Positions 43,461-54,491 are shown, counted from the first letter of the stretch. The stretch is 64,000 bases of DNA from Dermatophagoides farinae (GCF_024713945.1 NC_134682.1:4317001-4381000), one strand, 5' to 3'. The notes: a model not told the origin generated them from the letters alone. Made by a program: numbers and translations.

Positions 43461-43800
43461 CCTAATAATAGGATGATGGGCACACAGACAACAAAAATTG
43501 CATATATTGGATATTATTGTTATTTTATCAAATACAATTGATATATTCGGTTTTTCTCTTCGAAATCATTTTACAAATTAAAAATACATCAATTTGTAGT
43601 GTCTTTATTTTATAATTTACTATGATATTATTTAAAATCATTTAAGCAGAAACTTTTGTTGTACAAGATCCATTGATACGGTGATTTTTTTTACAAACAT
43701 AGCATGTCCATGGTTTGTGATCTTGTATCTTGATGATGAAATGATTCCCTGTATTTAATAATTCATCACATAAATGTCTTGGTCAACCAAGATTTTTAAT
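43461..43800 (-). pseudogene. piggyBac-like 3' end, second copy
   Basis: It repeats 25095-25440: ATGGGCACACAGACAACAAA, the long AT-rich UTR and the Cys-rich tail (HKPWTCYVC...NHRINGSC). Identity is high with small indels, and the CCTATATATAGG palindrome is altered here. Confidence 0.65.
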
Positions 43801-44099
43801 TTTGAAAATGAGTCCAATGATAAATAAATTTTTGAAATTGACCTTTTATATTCAAGAAATTTTTTTTCTCTTGGGTCTACAATACAATAAAATGTATGAT
43901 TTGGTGAATGAATGGTTGAATCGATTGAATTAGTGAATAGCAAAAAATACTACTTCCTCGATTATATTGATAAATTGTAATTAGAAATATTTTACTAAAC
44001 AACATATCCCATATTACTCAAATAATCCTCAATCAACTTTGGTTGTTTGATGGTCATGTTTTTTGAGTTTGGTCCAATACACATTCAGTTTATTTTATC

Positions 44100-44330
44100 A
44101 TGTTTATTCCTGGGAGCTATTCATGGTCCTCTTCAACACTTTACCCTGGATATACCAAAAAGGCTTGGATTTTCTCTGTAAACCCCAGGCCTTTTTGAAG
44201 TATCTTGTGACCAAACCATCCCACATCAATACAATTGGCACTGTGGTCACCTTACTTCCATACATAGATTTCAGTTCGTTGGCCAGCAGTTCGTCAATTC
44301 TGTGTTCGGAATAATCCTCTTGTTCGAAAT
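44100..44330 (-). pseudogene. Degenerate R4/R2-type LINE endonuclease tail
   Basis: The minus strand repeats, with frameshifts, the KRIIPN..., LLANELKSMYG-KVTTVPIVL and WDGLVT-YF segments of the LINE tail at 35971-36362. It is clearly older. Confidence 0.65.
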
Positions 44331-44904
44331 AACATATACGGTTTTATTATCTTTTCAACCTACAAGAAACAGTTCATTTTTCTTATCAAAACTATAATCT
44401 AATTTTTCACTTTCTTTGTCGATTTTCAATAGCCAGATTCAGAATAAAATGCGATTCTTATTGCTGGTGTGGAGTTTGAATAATTTGTTTCTCTCACTAA
44501 TAAAAAGAATAGCACTCTAACAATTTGGCATAGAAATTCTTAGGGTTACCATACGTCTGGATTTAGTCCGGAAATATCCTGAATTTCTGTAATAATCTTG
44601 TATTGATTGTCTTGTCTTTTATTGATGGTGACCCTATGGTTGAGAAACACTGATAAATAGATTAACCAGATTTTTGTTTGGAAAAATATGCTAGTCCTGC
44701 ATAGAAAACAAGAGATACTACGATGTAATACATAGGTTTCAATAATAACAGAAGTTGATATTTTAGTACTTTGAATGCCCATGATCCTATATATAGGATC
44801 ACCGGAAAATCATCATTGCGGTAATTAAATCTAATTTTAATTTGATAACTCCTAATTAAAAATGTTATTTGAAGATCATTTTACATTTTTCTAATATAAA
44901 TTGT

Positions 44905-45023
44905 TGTGGAGCACGTTTATTCGCGTGTGTATAATGATTAAACTTTATTTAGAATGTTTTGCCTTTTATATGATTTGGCTCAAGGGGTTCGTCATACAGG
45001 CTGTGACGGCTAACAACGCCACA
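44905..45023 (-). repeat. 3' LTR of the gypsy element
   Basis: 119 bp, identical to the other LTR. On the minus strand it starts TGTGGCGTTGTTAGCCG and ends GTGCTCCACA, and carries a TATAAAAGGC-like stretch as a possible core promoter. Confidence 0.95.
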
Positions 45024-45122
45024 CCTCCCCCCTTTAAAAAAAAAAATTAAAATACAAAAATAATAATAAAAAAAAAATTAAAGAAAAGGAAAATAAAAAT
45101 TAATTAAAGAAAAGTTTTTTTT

Positions 45123-48104
45123 TTATTTTTGTTGACTCTTACGAGGCCGTCCGCGCCTCCTGGGAAGAAAATCGTCAAACGAAACCGATTTTTCCACTAC
45201 CGCCGGTTTGCATCGATGTAAAACAACTTCGTCTCGACCATTGGGCGTATCAACTGTGATCGTGTTTTCATTTCGGGAAATCACCTTGAATGGTCCTTTG
45301 TAAGGCGGCTCGAGGCCAATCCTGCTCTCATTTTTGATCCAAACATGGGAACATGTTTTCAATTTTTTCGGGACAAGATATTTTTCACTAGATATCACCC
45401 GCGTCGGTGTTGGTTGAGCTTTTCTCATCACCTCTTGTAACCGCCGTACAAATTCGTCTGTCGATACATCATCATTATTGTTATTGATCAAATCGGCTGG
45501 TGAGTTCAATTGAGAACCATACAGTAATTCAGCCGGTGTGGAATTTAAATCTTCTTTGAAATTTGTTCTTAACCCAAAAAGAACAAAAGGTAAGATGTTG
45601 AACCATTCATTAGTACGATGACAACGAATTGCAGCTTTAAGCGTTCGGTGAAAACGTTCAACTAACCCGTTCGCCCGAGGATTGTAGGCTGATGTGCGAA
45701 TTCTATCAGTACCGATTTTCTTGCATAATTCTTGGAATAATTTTGATTCAAATTGTCTGCCTCGGTCCGTAGTTAATAAATCAGGTGAACCGAAACGAGC
45801 AAACCATGTATCGATAAATGTTGTTGCTACCGTTTCAGCGTCAATTTTGTCAATAGGAACCACTTCCGGCCACCGCGAGAATCTGTCAATCATTGTTAGT
45901 AAATATTTATAACCATTTGATGGTGGCAACGGTCCAACGATGTCGATATGCACATGTTTAAATCTTTGTCGTGGAACCGGAATTTGTGTTGGCGGAATAT
46001 GTACGTGACGATCAATTTTACATTGTTGACAAGACAAACAATTTTGACACCATGTTGAGATATCTTGTTTCATATTTGGCCAAAAGTAGAGATCAGTAAT
46101 TTGTTTTTTTGTAATTCTAAAAGATGGATGTGAAAGACTATGAACTAAATTAAAAATTGGTCGACGTAAATCGGTTGGCACAAAAGGACGTAACCTGCCC
46201 GACTCTTCGTGGCAAATCACTTGATGATCATTAATCGTTGTTGTTTTGAAACGGTGATGTTGATTCATACGAATAAATTGCTGAATTGATTCTTTTTCTT
46301 GTTCTTGTTTTGAGGATAAATCCAAACTTGTTATCGTTGTTGAAACAGCATCAACACGCGTTAAAGCGTCCGCCACAATATTATTAATACCACTAATATG
46401 ACGTACATCAATAGTAAATTCAGCAATGTATGACAACATACGTGATTGACGAGGACTTTGATTCGTCATTTTGGTCAATGCTTGACATATTGGTTTATGG
46501 TCGGTGAAAATTGTAAAATTTCTACCTTCCAGCAGATGTTCAAAATTTTTGATTGCACGAAAAATTGCACATAATTCTTTATCAAACGGAGCATAGTTAG
46601 ATTCAGATGGTTTGAATTTAGCTGAGAAGAAGCCAAGTGGTTGTCGATTACCATTAACTATTTGTTCGAGGACCGCACCCATTGCTCTATCTGATGCGTC
46701 TGTTGTAAGGACCAATTTAGCATTGATTATTGGATAAGCTAACATTGTTGAATTAGCCAATGCGGTTTTGATTGATTCAAAATCGTTAATACGTCGTTCG
46801 GTCCAATCGATTTCGGAACACTCCATTTCATGTAATGAACTCATCAGATGTCCAGCTTTTGGTATAAATCGACGATAAAAATTAACGAAACCAAGAAATC
46901 GTTTAAGAGACTTTTTGTTCTCTGGACGCGGAAAATCACATATTGCTTTTACTTTTTCTGGTAATGTTTTTAAGCCATCCTTGGAAACAATGTGACCTAA
47001 AAACGGAACTTCTGGTTGGAAAAATTTGCATTTGTTAACATTGATTGTAATACCATTTTGCTGTAATCGGTCGAAAACCATTTTAAGATGTTCTTTATGT
47101 TCATTTTCATTGGTGCTGGCTACCAAAATATCATCGATGTAAGCATAAACAAAATCAAGATCGCGTGTAATGGCATCAATAAAACGTTGGAAAGTTTGAG
47201 CTGCGTTTCTTAGACCAAAAGGCATTCGTAAAAATTCAAATAAGCCGAATGGTGTGGTAATTGCTGTTTTGGCAATGGAATCTTCATCCATCGGCACTTG
47301 CCAATAGGCTGAATTTAGATCTAATGTTGAAAATAACACGCGGCCGCTTAGATTCGACGTAAAATCTTGTAAATATCGTACTGGATATTGATCGGCCACT
47401 GTAACGTTGTTTAATAATCGGAAATCACCACAAGGACGCCAAGTACCGTTTGATTTTAATACCATGTGAAGTGGTGATGCCCATGGGCTGTTTGATGTAC
47501 GAATTATTCCATCACTCATCATCTTTTCGAATGTTTCTTTCGCCACTTTCAATTTATCAGGCGCTAGGCGGCGTGCGCGGCACGTAATCGGACGCTCGCA
47601 GTTTGTTATGATGTGATGACGTACAGAATGTTTGATGTTTTTAGCAGAAAAATTTGGTTTGACAATGGCAGGGAAAGTGGAAACTAATTCCCTAACCATA
47701 GGATGAATTTGATCGGTGATTGTATGAACACTAGATTGTTGGCAAATTGCTGATATTGCTTTTGTTGACAGATGCGTGTTGAGATCGATGAGACATTTTT
47801 TACGAAGATCTAGTGTTAAATTGAAATGTGAAAGAAAATCAGCGCCGATGATTGGTACGTTGGTTTCGGCGATGATAAATGTAAAACAAAAATTTCGACG
47901 TAACGAAAAATCAACTTGAATATCAATTTCACCAAATGTTTTGATTTCGGTTCCATTCGCTGCAAATAAGCTTCTCTTTGATTGTTTCGAATTTTTGGAT
48001 TTTGATGGAGGAATGGTGGACACTTCAGAACCGGTATCCACCAAAAATCGGTAGTAGGTTTTATTGCAACGAATGAATAATCTGGTTGATTGCCCGCCAC
48101 CCAA
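45123..48104 (-). CDS. pol: Ty3/gypsy Pol: protease, reverse transcriptase, RNase H, integrase
   Basis: 993 codons from the first frame position reported. Protease: FLVDTGSEVSTIP (Asp about 23). Reverse transcriptase: FSTLDLNSAYWQVPM and YIDDILVAS (about 320). RNase H: LTTDASDRAMGAVLEQ and IFTDHKPI. Integrase: HHCC zinc finger (HPSFRITKKQITDLYFWP... CLSCQQC), then the DDE core with HIDIVGPLP, LLTTDRGRQFE and NPRANGLVERFHR. The C-terminus is basic (PRRRGRPRKSQQK). There is no ATG at the frame's beginning, and the frame lies -1 to gag with overlap, so Pol is probably made by -1 frameshifting. No env follows. Confidence 0.95.
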   Translation of the reverse strand: MGGGQSTRLFIRCNKTYYRFLVDTGSEVSTIPPSKSKNSKQSKRSLFAANGTEIKTFGEIDIQVDFSLRRNFCFTFIIAETNVPIIGADFLSHFNLTLDLRKKCLIDLNTHLSTKAISAICQQSSVHTITDQIHPMVRELVSTFPAIVKPNFSAKNIKHSVRHHIITNCERPITCRARRLAPDKLKVAKETFEKMMSDGIIRTSNSPWASPLHMVLKSNGTWRPCGDFRLLNNVTVADQYPVRYLQDFTSNLSGRVLFSTLDLNSAYWQVPMDEDSIAKTAITTPFGLFEFLRMPFGLRNAAQTFQRFIDAITRDLDFVYAYIDDILVASTNENEHKEHLKMVFDRLQQNGITINVNKCKFFQPEVPFLGHIVSKDGLKTLPEKVKAICDFPRPENKKSLKRFLGFVNFYRRFIPKAGHLMSSLHEMECSEIDWTERRINDFESIKTALANSTMLAYPIINAKLVLTTDASDRAMGAVLEQIVNGNRQPLGFFSAKFKPSESNYAPFDKELCAIFRAIKNFEHLLEGRNFTIFTDHKPICQALTKMTNQSPRQSRMLSYIAEFTIDVRHISGINNIVADALTRVDAVSTTITSLDLSSKQEQEKESIQQFIRMNQHHRFKTTTINDHQVICHEESGRLRPFVPTDLRRPIFNLVHSLSHPSFRITKKQITDLYFWPNMKQDISTWCQNCLSCQQCKIDRHVHIPPTQIPVPRQRFKHVHIDIVGPLPPSNGYKYLLTMIDRFSRWPEVVPIDKIDAETVATTFIDTWFARFGSPDLLTTDRGRQFESKLFQELCKKIGTDRIRTSAYNPRANGLVERFHRTLKAAIRCHRTNEWFNILPFVLFGLRTNFKEDLNSTPAELLYGSQLNSPADLINNNNDDVSTDEFVRRLQEVMRKAQPTPTRVISSEKYLVPKKLKTCSHVWIKNESRIGLEPPYKGPFKVISRNENTITVDTPNGRDEVVLHRCKPAVVEKSVSFDDFLPRRRGRPRKSQQK

Positions 48105-48109
48105 AGTGT

Positions 48110-48967
48110 TTACACCCTGGGGGGGGCGCTCTCGTTTTTTGAATCGGTGGATGTTGATGGTTTGTTACGAGAGCGATATTTGCATGAATCTGGTTTCAAA
48201 CATGTATGACATTGATCACGAAATTTAAAATGATTTTTGCACCATGAGCCATTTGGATTAAATTGCCTTGACCTCGATGATGATCGCCTAGTATTCGAAC
48301 GGTTGCGAAAACGATTATTATTATTGTTGTTGTTGCGATTTGCATGACCACTTTTGACAGACAAAACTTGCCGGTCTCTTTCTATTAATTCGTAGATGTT
48401 GTCCGCTTGTTTCAATATTTTTTCCATCTTAACCAAATCGTACTTTGACTCTTTGCGAAATTGTTCAATTAATGCGTTGGCTGATTCTTCAGTTGCCGCA
48501 GCTACGATTGGTGGGACATTTTGCAACCACCTATGGATGATTACGTCTATCGGAAAATTGTCTTGGCTCAAATTGATTAGATCACGCATAAATTTCGACG
48601 GCTTTCGATCGCCCCTTTTCTCGTCCAACAATGCATGCAACCTTGCCGTACTTGATGGCGTATAACGTTCGATTAAGGCGTCTCGTAATGCGTCATACAT
48701 TCCTTTTTTGTAATCGAATTTCAAAATGTCAGAAATGCTTTCTGCCACTTTACTTGGTAATCTTGATGCGATATGGTAATACTTCGTTTCTTCATTGCTA
48801 ATGCCAGCCAAACGAAATTGATATTCGGCGGTTTTCAACCACGTTTCAGGGTTTGATTCCCAAAATTCTTGAAGCTTTACTGACACAGATTCAATTTTAC
48901 TTGTAACAGTTTTTTCATCAGGATTCTTTTCAAACACCGTTTTCAGTAAATCTTCGTTCTTGCTCAT
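48110..48967 (-). CDS. gag: Ty3/gypsy Gag
   Basis: 285 codons, starting at the ATG 55 bases after the 5' LTR. The N-terminal half is a retrotransposon capsid-type helical domain (WLKTAEYQFRLAGI, YHIASRLPSKVAESI, RYTPSSTARLHALLDEKRGD). The tail is Asn/Arg-rich and ends with a Cys/His cluster (WCKNHFKFRDQCHTCLKPDSC), a non-classical zinc motif as in other gypsy Gags with CxxH...C spacing. Gag forms the virus-like particle. The frame ends just past a run of eight C, where Pol takes over in the -1 frame. Confidence 0.9.
   Translation of the reverse strand: MSKNEDLLKTVFEKNPDEKTVTSKIESVSVKLQEFWESNPETWLKTAEYQFRLAGISNEETKYYHIASRLPSKVAESISDILKFDYKKGMYDALRDALIERYTPSSTARLHALLDEKRGDRKPSKFMRDLINLSQDNFPIDVIIHRWLQNVPPIVAAATEESANALIEQFRKESKYDLVKMEKILKQADNIYELIERDRQVLSVKSGHANRNNNNNNNRFRNRSNTRRSSSRSRQFNPNGSWCKNHFKFRDQCHTCLKPDSCKYRSRNKPSTSTDSKNESAPPRV
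48121..48130 (-). promoter_or_regulatory. C8 run at the gag-pol overlap, likely -1 frameshift site
   Basis: In the gag frame the minus strand reads GCC CCC CCC AGG GTG TAA. The C CCC CCC heptamer fits the X XXY YYZ form of slippery sites. The pol frame is open across it and lies at -1. The run itself occupies about 48119-48126. Confidence 0.55.
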
Positions 48968-49021
48968 TTTTAAATTTCGATTGATTATTATTAAAAAAAA
49001 TTTATCACTGGGTCACCAAAA

Positions 49022-49140
49022 TGTGGAGCACGTTTATTCGCGTGTGTATAATGATTAAACTTTATTTAGAATGTTTTGCCTTTTATATGATTTGGCTCAA
49101 GGGGTTCGTCATACAGGCTGTGACGGCTAACAACGCCACA
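49022..49140 (-). repeat. 5' LTR of the gypsy element
   Basis: 119 bp, identical to 44905-45023; on the minus strand the PBS-like TGGTGACCCAGTG follows three bases after it. Confidence 0.95.
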
Positions 49141-49365
49141 TTGTTATCATTTTCGGATTATAAAATGGTCTTACAACACTTTGAATTCTAGTCATTCAGA
49201 AAATCCGACTTTTCGACAATCAAGATCAAATTAACTGTACTTAGATAAAGATAATACAGATGAGTTATATATCATTTTGAGGCTAAATAAACGTGAAATA
49301 AAACGCTTTTAATTTTATAAAAATTGAATGAATAGTTTTGAAATTATTCATCTTCAAGTAAATAT

Positions 49366-49399
49366 CCTATATATAGGATGATGGGCATTAATGGGTTAA
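49366..49399. mobile_element. piggyBac-type terminus at TTAA
   Basis: CCTATATATAGG, then ATGATGGGCATTAATGGG, then TTAA (49396-49399). Read inward this is TTAA-CCCATTAATGCCC, the CCC/TTAA arrangement of piggyBac ends. The right arm of the inverted repeat starts exactly at this TTAA. The same subterminal palindrome is at 25095 and 44786. Confidence 0.65.
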
Positions 49400-49628
49400 C
49401 AAAGTTGAATCGTGAAGTGCATTTTGAAATATTTAAAAATATTTTTTTGGCGCGTTAGAATTAATCCAAATTACAAGTTTTAATTGTTCAAAATTATGAT
49501 TTCAAGAGCAAATAAATGTTTGAATTTCAACTCATAATGTTAATTCAATTCGAAATTGATTTTATTTAAAAATTAATGGAATATATAATATAATAATTAA
49601 TAATTATTAGAAAATGAAAAAATGTTTA

Positions 49629-51254
49629 TTAATTTCCAGCAAATACTGTTATTCCGAATTTAGATCCAAATTTCATGAATATTTTACACATTAAAAATGT
49701 GCCTAATACTTTTCTCTGTCGAGTATTCATGTTCAATTTTTTCAATTTAGTTCCACATGCTTTATTTGTTAGATTTTTGAGACCAATTGTCTCTATAATC
49801 ATTGCTTCATACATAAAGGCTTCTTCCTTTGGGAGATTTTCATATGCATTAAATATTATTGGCTGGATGAAACGATCCCATAATGAAAATTTGAAATTTC
49901 GTTGAATTTTTGGTGATGGATCTAAACTAGTCGGTGCCAAACGTTCATTAAGAGCTTTTTTAAAATGATCATAAGGACGGTCCTTAAGCCCCTGACAAAC
50001 ATAGAATATAGATGATATGAATTGAAAGAAAAAACGAGGATCAATCAATCCAGAATCAAGTGAAGAATCATTCTTTGGTTGTAAATTAATTACCATTAAA
50101 GGATCGATTAAAAAATACACAATTACATTCCTCTTCTCCCACCAACTTGATGAACATTGACTAAGCATTTCTCTTTCTAATCGACGAGCTTCATTAAATG
50201 AAAAACTATCAATTTTAAAAATATCAGTCGATATGTTATGTATAGTTTCCAATTGGTGAAGAATATTATCTTCTGACAAATTAGCTGCCGGATATGGATT
50301 CAATGTCGCATGTGGTTTTGGAAAAAGATGATAACTTTGAAAATCAGAATCATATTTTTTTTCTAGAGCGATTATTTGTTGTTTAAGCCTAGCATTTTCT
50401 TTTTTTCTATTGCAAAGAGAAAATTTTAATTATTCAAAAAGAATTTCTTATTAAGTGTAACACAACTTACATAGTGTCCATCTCCTCAAGAGATTCTGAT
50501 TTTTCAAGTTTTTCATTAAGTCTTGATATCGTGGATTGTCTATTTCAAATGGAAAATTTTCAATTATTCAAAAAAAATTCATTAACAATTGGAACAAAAA
50601 CTTACAAATTTTTCACCTTTCGACGAGATTCTTTAAGTTTTTCACTATCATTTTCTCTATTTCAAATGGAAAATTTTCAATTATTTAAAAAAAATTTATT
50701 AACGAGTGGAACACAAACTTACAAATTGTGGACCTCGTTACGGGATTCTTCAAGTTTTTCACTATCTTTTTCTCTATTGCAAATAAAAAATTTTCAATTA
50801 TTCAAAAAAAATTTATTAACGAGTGGAACAAAAACTTACAATTTTTCAATCTCGGCATTAGAATCCTGGGAATCTAAAAACATTTGATGATATTTATCCA
50901 ACAGACTTGTTTTTTCCTCTTCCAAATGTTGTTGGCTTAATTTCTGTTCTTGTTCGAAATGTTGGGCTTGTTTTAGACTGGATATACGTTTGCCAAGTTT
51001 TTCATTTTCTTTTTTGAGATTTTCATTCGCATTTTGTCTATTTCAAATGGAAAATTTTTTTCAATTATTTAAAAAAATTCATTAACAAGTGGAACACAAA
51101 CTTACAATTTTTCAATCTCGACTTGTGATTCTTGATTATTTAATTTTCCAATACATTTTTTCGGTTTCTATTTGCCGTAGATTAGATTGACATTCATTCA
51201 AATGTTCTTGAATTCTTTTCAATTAGATTCGGATACAAAAATTCTTTTAGACAT
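49629..51254 (-). pseudogene. Coiled-coil/GIY-YIG gene, right arm copy, probably inactive
   Basis: It has the same six-exon plan as the left copy; the nuclease exon is open (225 codons at 49629-50303). Near the start the frame reads MSKRIFVSESN and then TGA, because of a +3 and a +2 insertion. A later +1 would restore the frame, but only past the stop. In the nuclease exon the segment from about codon 50 to 105 differs strongly from the left copy, with FYVCQGLKDRPYDH in place of FYVGCGLIDRPYDH, so the conserved Gly of the second GIY-YIG motif is Cys. The rest of the domain is almost the same. Confidence 0.75.
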
Positions 51255-51509
51255 GTTTATGTTTTGGTCGAAATTTACTGTCAAAACTTACACGAATAAA
51301 AAAACAATTTCAAAATTAATCGGTCAATGTTGCACGATCATCAGTTCTTGAATCAATGTGATAAAATCATTTCGTGTCGAATGCCAATTTCCCAATCATT
51401 TTTATAGTAGTTGCAGTTCTTTTGAATGCCGTTTCAAATTTAACCTGGATTAACCATTATTCTCGAGTTGGTTCCATGTTTATTTTCCATGTGCTGCATT
51501 TCTATTTCA

Positions 51510-51633
51510 ATTTTTTATTGATTAAACATAAACATGAAGAATCGAATTGTAAAAAAAAACATTTCTTTTGCAAATTTTGTTATTAGATAAACATAAACAT
51601 GAGGGTTGTAAGAAAACAATTCATTTTAAAATT
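51510..51633 (-). repeat. Minisatellite remainder (right arm)
   Basis: Mirror of 36490-36620. Confidence 0.65.
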
Positions 51634-52143
51634 TTGTTTTTAGACTTTATTTATTTATATCAAGGAATATTTACATTAAGTTGAATAGCATTACAATGAA
51701 TCTAAAATTACAATTATAAATATAATAATAATAATAATAATTATACATATATGACTGGATCTATCCTGTGCATTCCTGAGAGCTACTCAGATCAATCCTT
51801 ACGCTCTCCATGGTCCTCTTCAGCACCTGACCCTGGATGTACGCTTGGATCTTCTCTGACAACCCCAGGCTCTCAGCATACTTCCTGAAGTGCCTCGTGA
51901 CCAGACCATCCCACGTCAGTACAATCGGTACTGTGGTCACTTTACAGCCATACATCGACTTCAATTCGTTGGCCAGCAGTTCATATTTTCGACGTTTCGT
52001 CGATTCTGTATTCGGGATGATCCTCTTGTTGGTTATTCCTACTTCCACTAGGACTATCTCGTTCGTCTTCATGTCATGGACCATCAAGTCTGGTTTGTTG
52101 TTGGGAATCCTATTGTCGGTTATTACAGGCACATCTGATTTAA
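51634..52143 (-). mobile_element. R4/R2-type LINE tail (right arm copy)
   Basis: Mirror of 35971-36480; the 123-codon endonuclease frame (51761-52132) is identical and the 9-base flanking repeat is kept. The insertion therefore predates the arm duplication or was copied with it. Confidence 0.75.
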
Positions 52144-52930
52144 TACGAACCCTTGTTTTTAGATAAACATAAACATAAGGAATCGAATTTCAAAAAGCGT
52201 TTCATTTGCAAATTTTGTTATTAGATAAACATAAACATTAGGGTAGTAAAAAATCGTTTCATTTTAAAATTTTGTTATTAGATAAACACAAACATGAGGA
52301 ATCGAATTTCCAAAATGCATTTCATTTGCAAATTTTGTTATTAAACATAAACATTAGGGTAGTAAAAAACAATTCATTTTGAAATTCTGTTATTAAACAT
52401 AAACATTAGGGTAGTAAAAAAACGTTTCATTTTGAAATTCTGTTATTAAACATAAACATTAGGGTAGTAAAAAAACGTTTCATTTTAAAAATTTTTTTAT
52501 TAATTAAACATAAAGATTAGGAATCGAATTTCCAAAATGCATTTCATTTGCAAATTTTTTTATTAAACATAAACATTAGGAGTCGAATTTCAAAAATGCA
52601 TTTCATTTGCAAATTTTGTTATTAATTAAACATAAACATGAGGGTTGTAAAAAAACAATTCATTTTAAAATTTTGTTATTAGTTAAACACAAACATTAGG
52701 AATCGAATTTCAAAAAGTGTTGCATTTTCAAATTTTGTTATTAATTAAACAAGGACATTAGGAATCGAATTTCAAAAAGTGTTGCATTTTCAAATTTTGT
52801 TATTAATTAAACAAGGACATTAGGAATCGAATTTCAAAAAGTGTTGCATTTTCAAATTTTGTTATTAATTAAACAAGGACATTAGGAATCAAATTTCAAA
52901 AAGCATTTCATTGTATCATGAATAAAGAAC
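52144..52930 (-). repeat. Minisatellite array (right arm), two extra units
   Basis: It contains the AAACAAGGACATTAGGAATC unit three times (about 52740-52890), against once in the left arm. The units are about 62 bp. Confidence 0.85.
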
Positions 52931-53050
52931 AGTGTAAATTACTAGGATTGGAATTATTGCTCTCGAGCTCTCTATCGACAAACTAAATTGATCAACTTGA
53001 ACGAATTCCCGCTGGTTGTGTATCCAAACCAAAAATCTTCCTTGAAAACC

Positions 53051-53398
53051 ATGTCAGCTCATTGCATCCACATTTTTATCATATCAATGATCCTTTTTTC
53101 AACCTTTGTAATTGCTTCGCATCAAGTCTCCTCTGGGTATCCTATCATATGGAGAAAATCAAATCACCATCTGGCCACCCAAGTGGTACAGGCCGAAGTC
53201 ACAGTAAAACTCCAGAATCCTTGCAACATCGTTGACAATCTAAGGACTAACGTTAAAAATGAAACAACGCATTTCCTACACTCCTACAACTTTGAATCAT
53301 GCATCAGAGAATATATCAAGCATATTATAAAACCGTTACGACACTTTTGTCCTACGAATATAACCGATTCTGAACACACTATACAAAAAGCAAAATAG
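53051..53398 (+). pseudogene. Env-like N-terminal half (right arm)
   Basis: Mirror of 34850-35197: signal peptide and NPCNIVDNL segment, ending at the same stop. Confidence 0.45.
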
Positions 53399-53406
53399 AT
53401 TACAAG

Positions 53407-54258
53407 ATGATAGAGAACCAAATTAACAATAAATTCCTTAAAATCATCTCGAAAATGCATCAAGACCAGCTTGACTTGAAACATCAAATGAAGGAAATTA
53501 CTATCATGAATACCATAAACGTTAAAAATGAAACAACGCATTTCCTACACTCTTATAACTTTGAATCATGCATCAGAGAATATATCAAGCATATTATAAA
53601 ACCGTTACGACACTTTTGTCCTACGAATATAACCGATTCTGAACACACTATACATAACATTTCGACTGATATTTTTAAAACTAATAGTTTTTCATTTGAT
53701 GAAGCTCGTCGATTAGAAAGAGAAATGCTTAGTCAATGTTCATCAAGTTGGTTGGAGAAGAGGAATTTAATTGTATATTTTTTAATAGATCCTTCAATGT
53801 TAAAAAACTTGCCACCAAAGAAGGATTCTTCACTTGAATCTGAATTGATTGATCCTCATTTTTTCTTTCAATTCATATCATCTATATTCTATGTTGGTTG
53901 TGGACTTATTGACCGTCCTGATTCTCATTTTCTTCAAGCTCTTAATGAACGTATGAATCCGACTAATTTAGATCCATCACCAAAAATTCAACGAATATTT
54001 TCATTAATGGATCGTTTCATCGAGCCAACAATATATCATGCACAAGAAAATCTCTCAAAGCAAGAATCCTTTATGTATGAAGCAATTATTATAGAGACTA
54101 TTAGTCTCAAAAATCTAACAAATAAAACATGTGGAAATAATTTGAAAAAATTAAACATGAATACTCGACAGAGAAAAGTATTAGGCACATATTTAATGTG
54201 TGAAATATTCAAGAAATATGGATCTAAATTCGGATTAACAGTATTTGCTGGAAATTAA
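53407..54258 (+). CDS. Chimeric Env-like helix plus GIY-YIG frame (right arm)
   Basis: Mirror of 33990-34841, identical in all 283 codons, with the nuclease landmarks intact (YVGCG, EAIIIET, LTNKTCG). Confidence 0.55.
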   Translation: MIENQINNKFLKIISKMHQDQLDLKHQMKEITIMNTINVKNETTHFLHSYNFESCIREYIKHIIKPLRHFCPTNITDSEHTIHNISTDIFKTNSFSFDEARRLEREMLSQCSSSWLEKRNLIVYFLIDPSMLKNLPPKKDSSLESELIDPHFFFQFISSIFYVGCGLIDRPDSHFLQALNERMNPTNLDPSPKIQRIFSLMDRFIEPTIYHAQENLSKQESFMYEAIIIETISLKNLTNKTCGNNLKKLNMNTRQRKVLGTYLMCEIFKKYGSKFGLTVFAGN

Positions 54259-54491
54259 TAAACATTTTTTCATTTTCTAATAATTATTAATTATATTATT
54301 ATATTATATATTCCATTAATTTTTAAATAAAATCAATTTCGAATTGAATTAACATTATGAGTTGAAATTCAAACATTTATTTGCTCTTGAAATCATAATT
54401 TTGAACAATTAAAACTTGTAATTTGGATCAATTCTAACGCGCCAAAAAATATTTTTAAATATTTCAAAATGCACTTCACGATCCGACTTTG

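Larger units (their letters stand above)
44905..49140 (-). mobile_element. Complete Ty3/gypsy LTR retrotransposon, TSD TTGT
   Basis: A 4236-bp element with two 119-bp LTRs that appear identical base for base (44905-45023 and 49022-49140), beginning TG and ending CA. TTGT flanks it on both sides (44901-44904 and 49141-49144). On the minus strand a PBS-like TTTTGGTGACCCAGTG follows the 5' LTR (right side), and an AAAGGGGGGAGG polypurine tract precedes the 3' LTR (left side). Gag and pol frames are both intact. Identical LTRs and open frames mean a recent insertion. It sits in the spacer of the giant inverted repeat. Confidence 0.95.

Noticed and set aside
42745-44655. hAT-like ends CAGTCATTCTCAACC (42745) and GGTTGAGAAACACTG (about 44640) as borders of one element
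   Set aside because: The flanking 8 bases do not match and the interior contains other complete repeats, so they are probably ends of separate decayed elements.
45694-45912. Plus-strand frames inside the gypsy element and elsewhere (for example 47816-48100)
   Set aside because: They overlap the strongly supported pol frame and show no family features.
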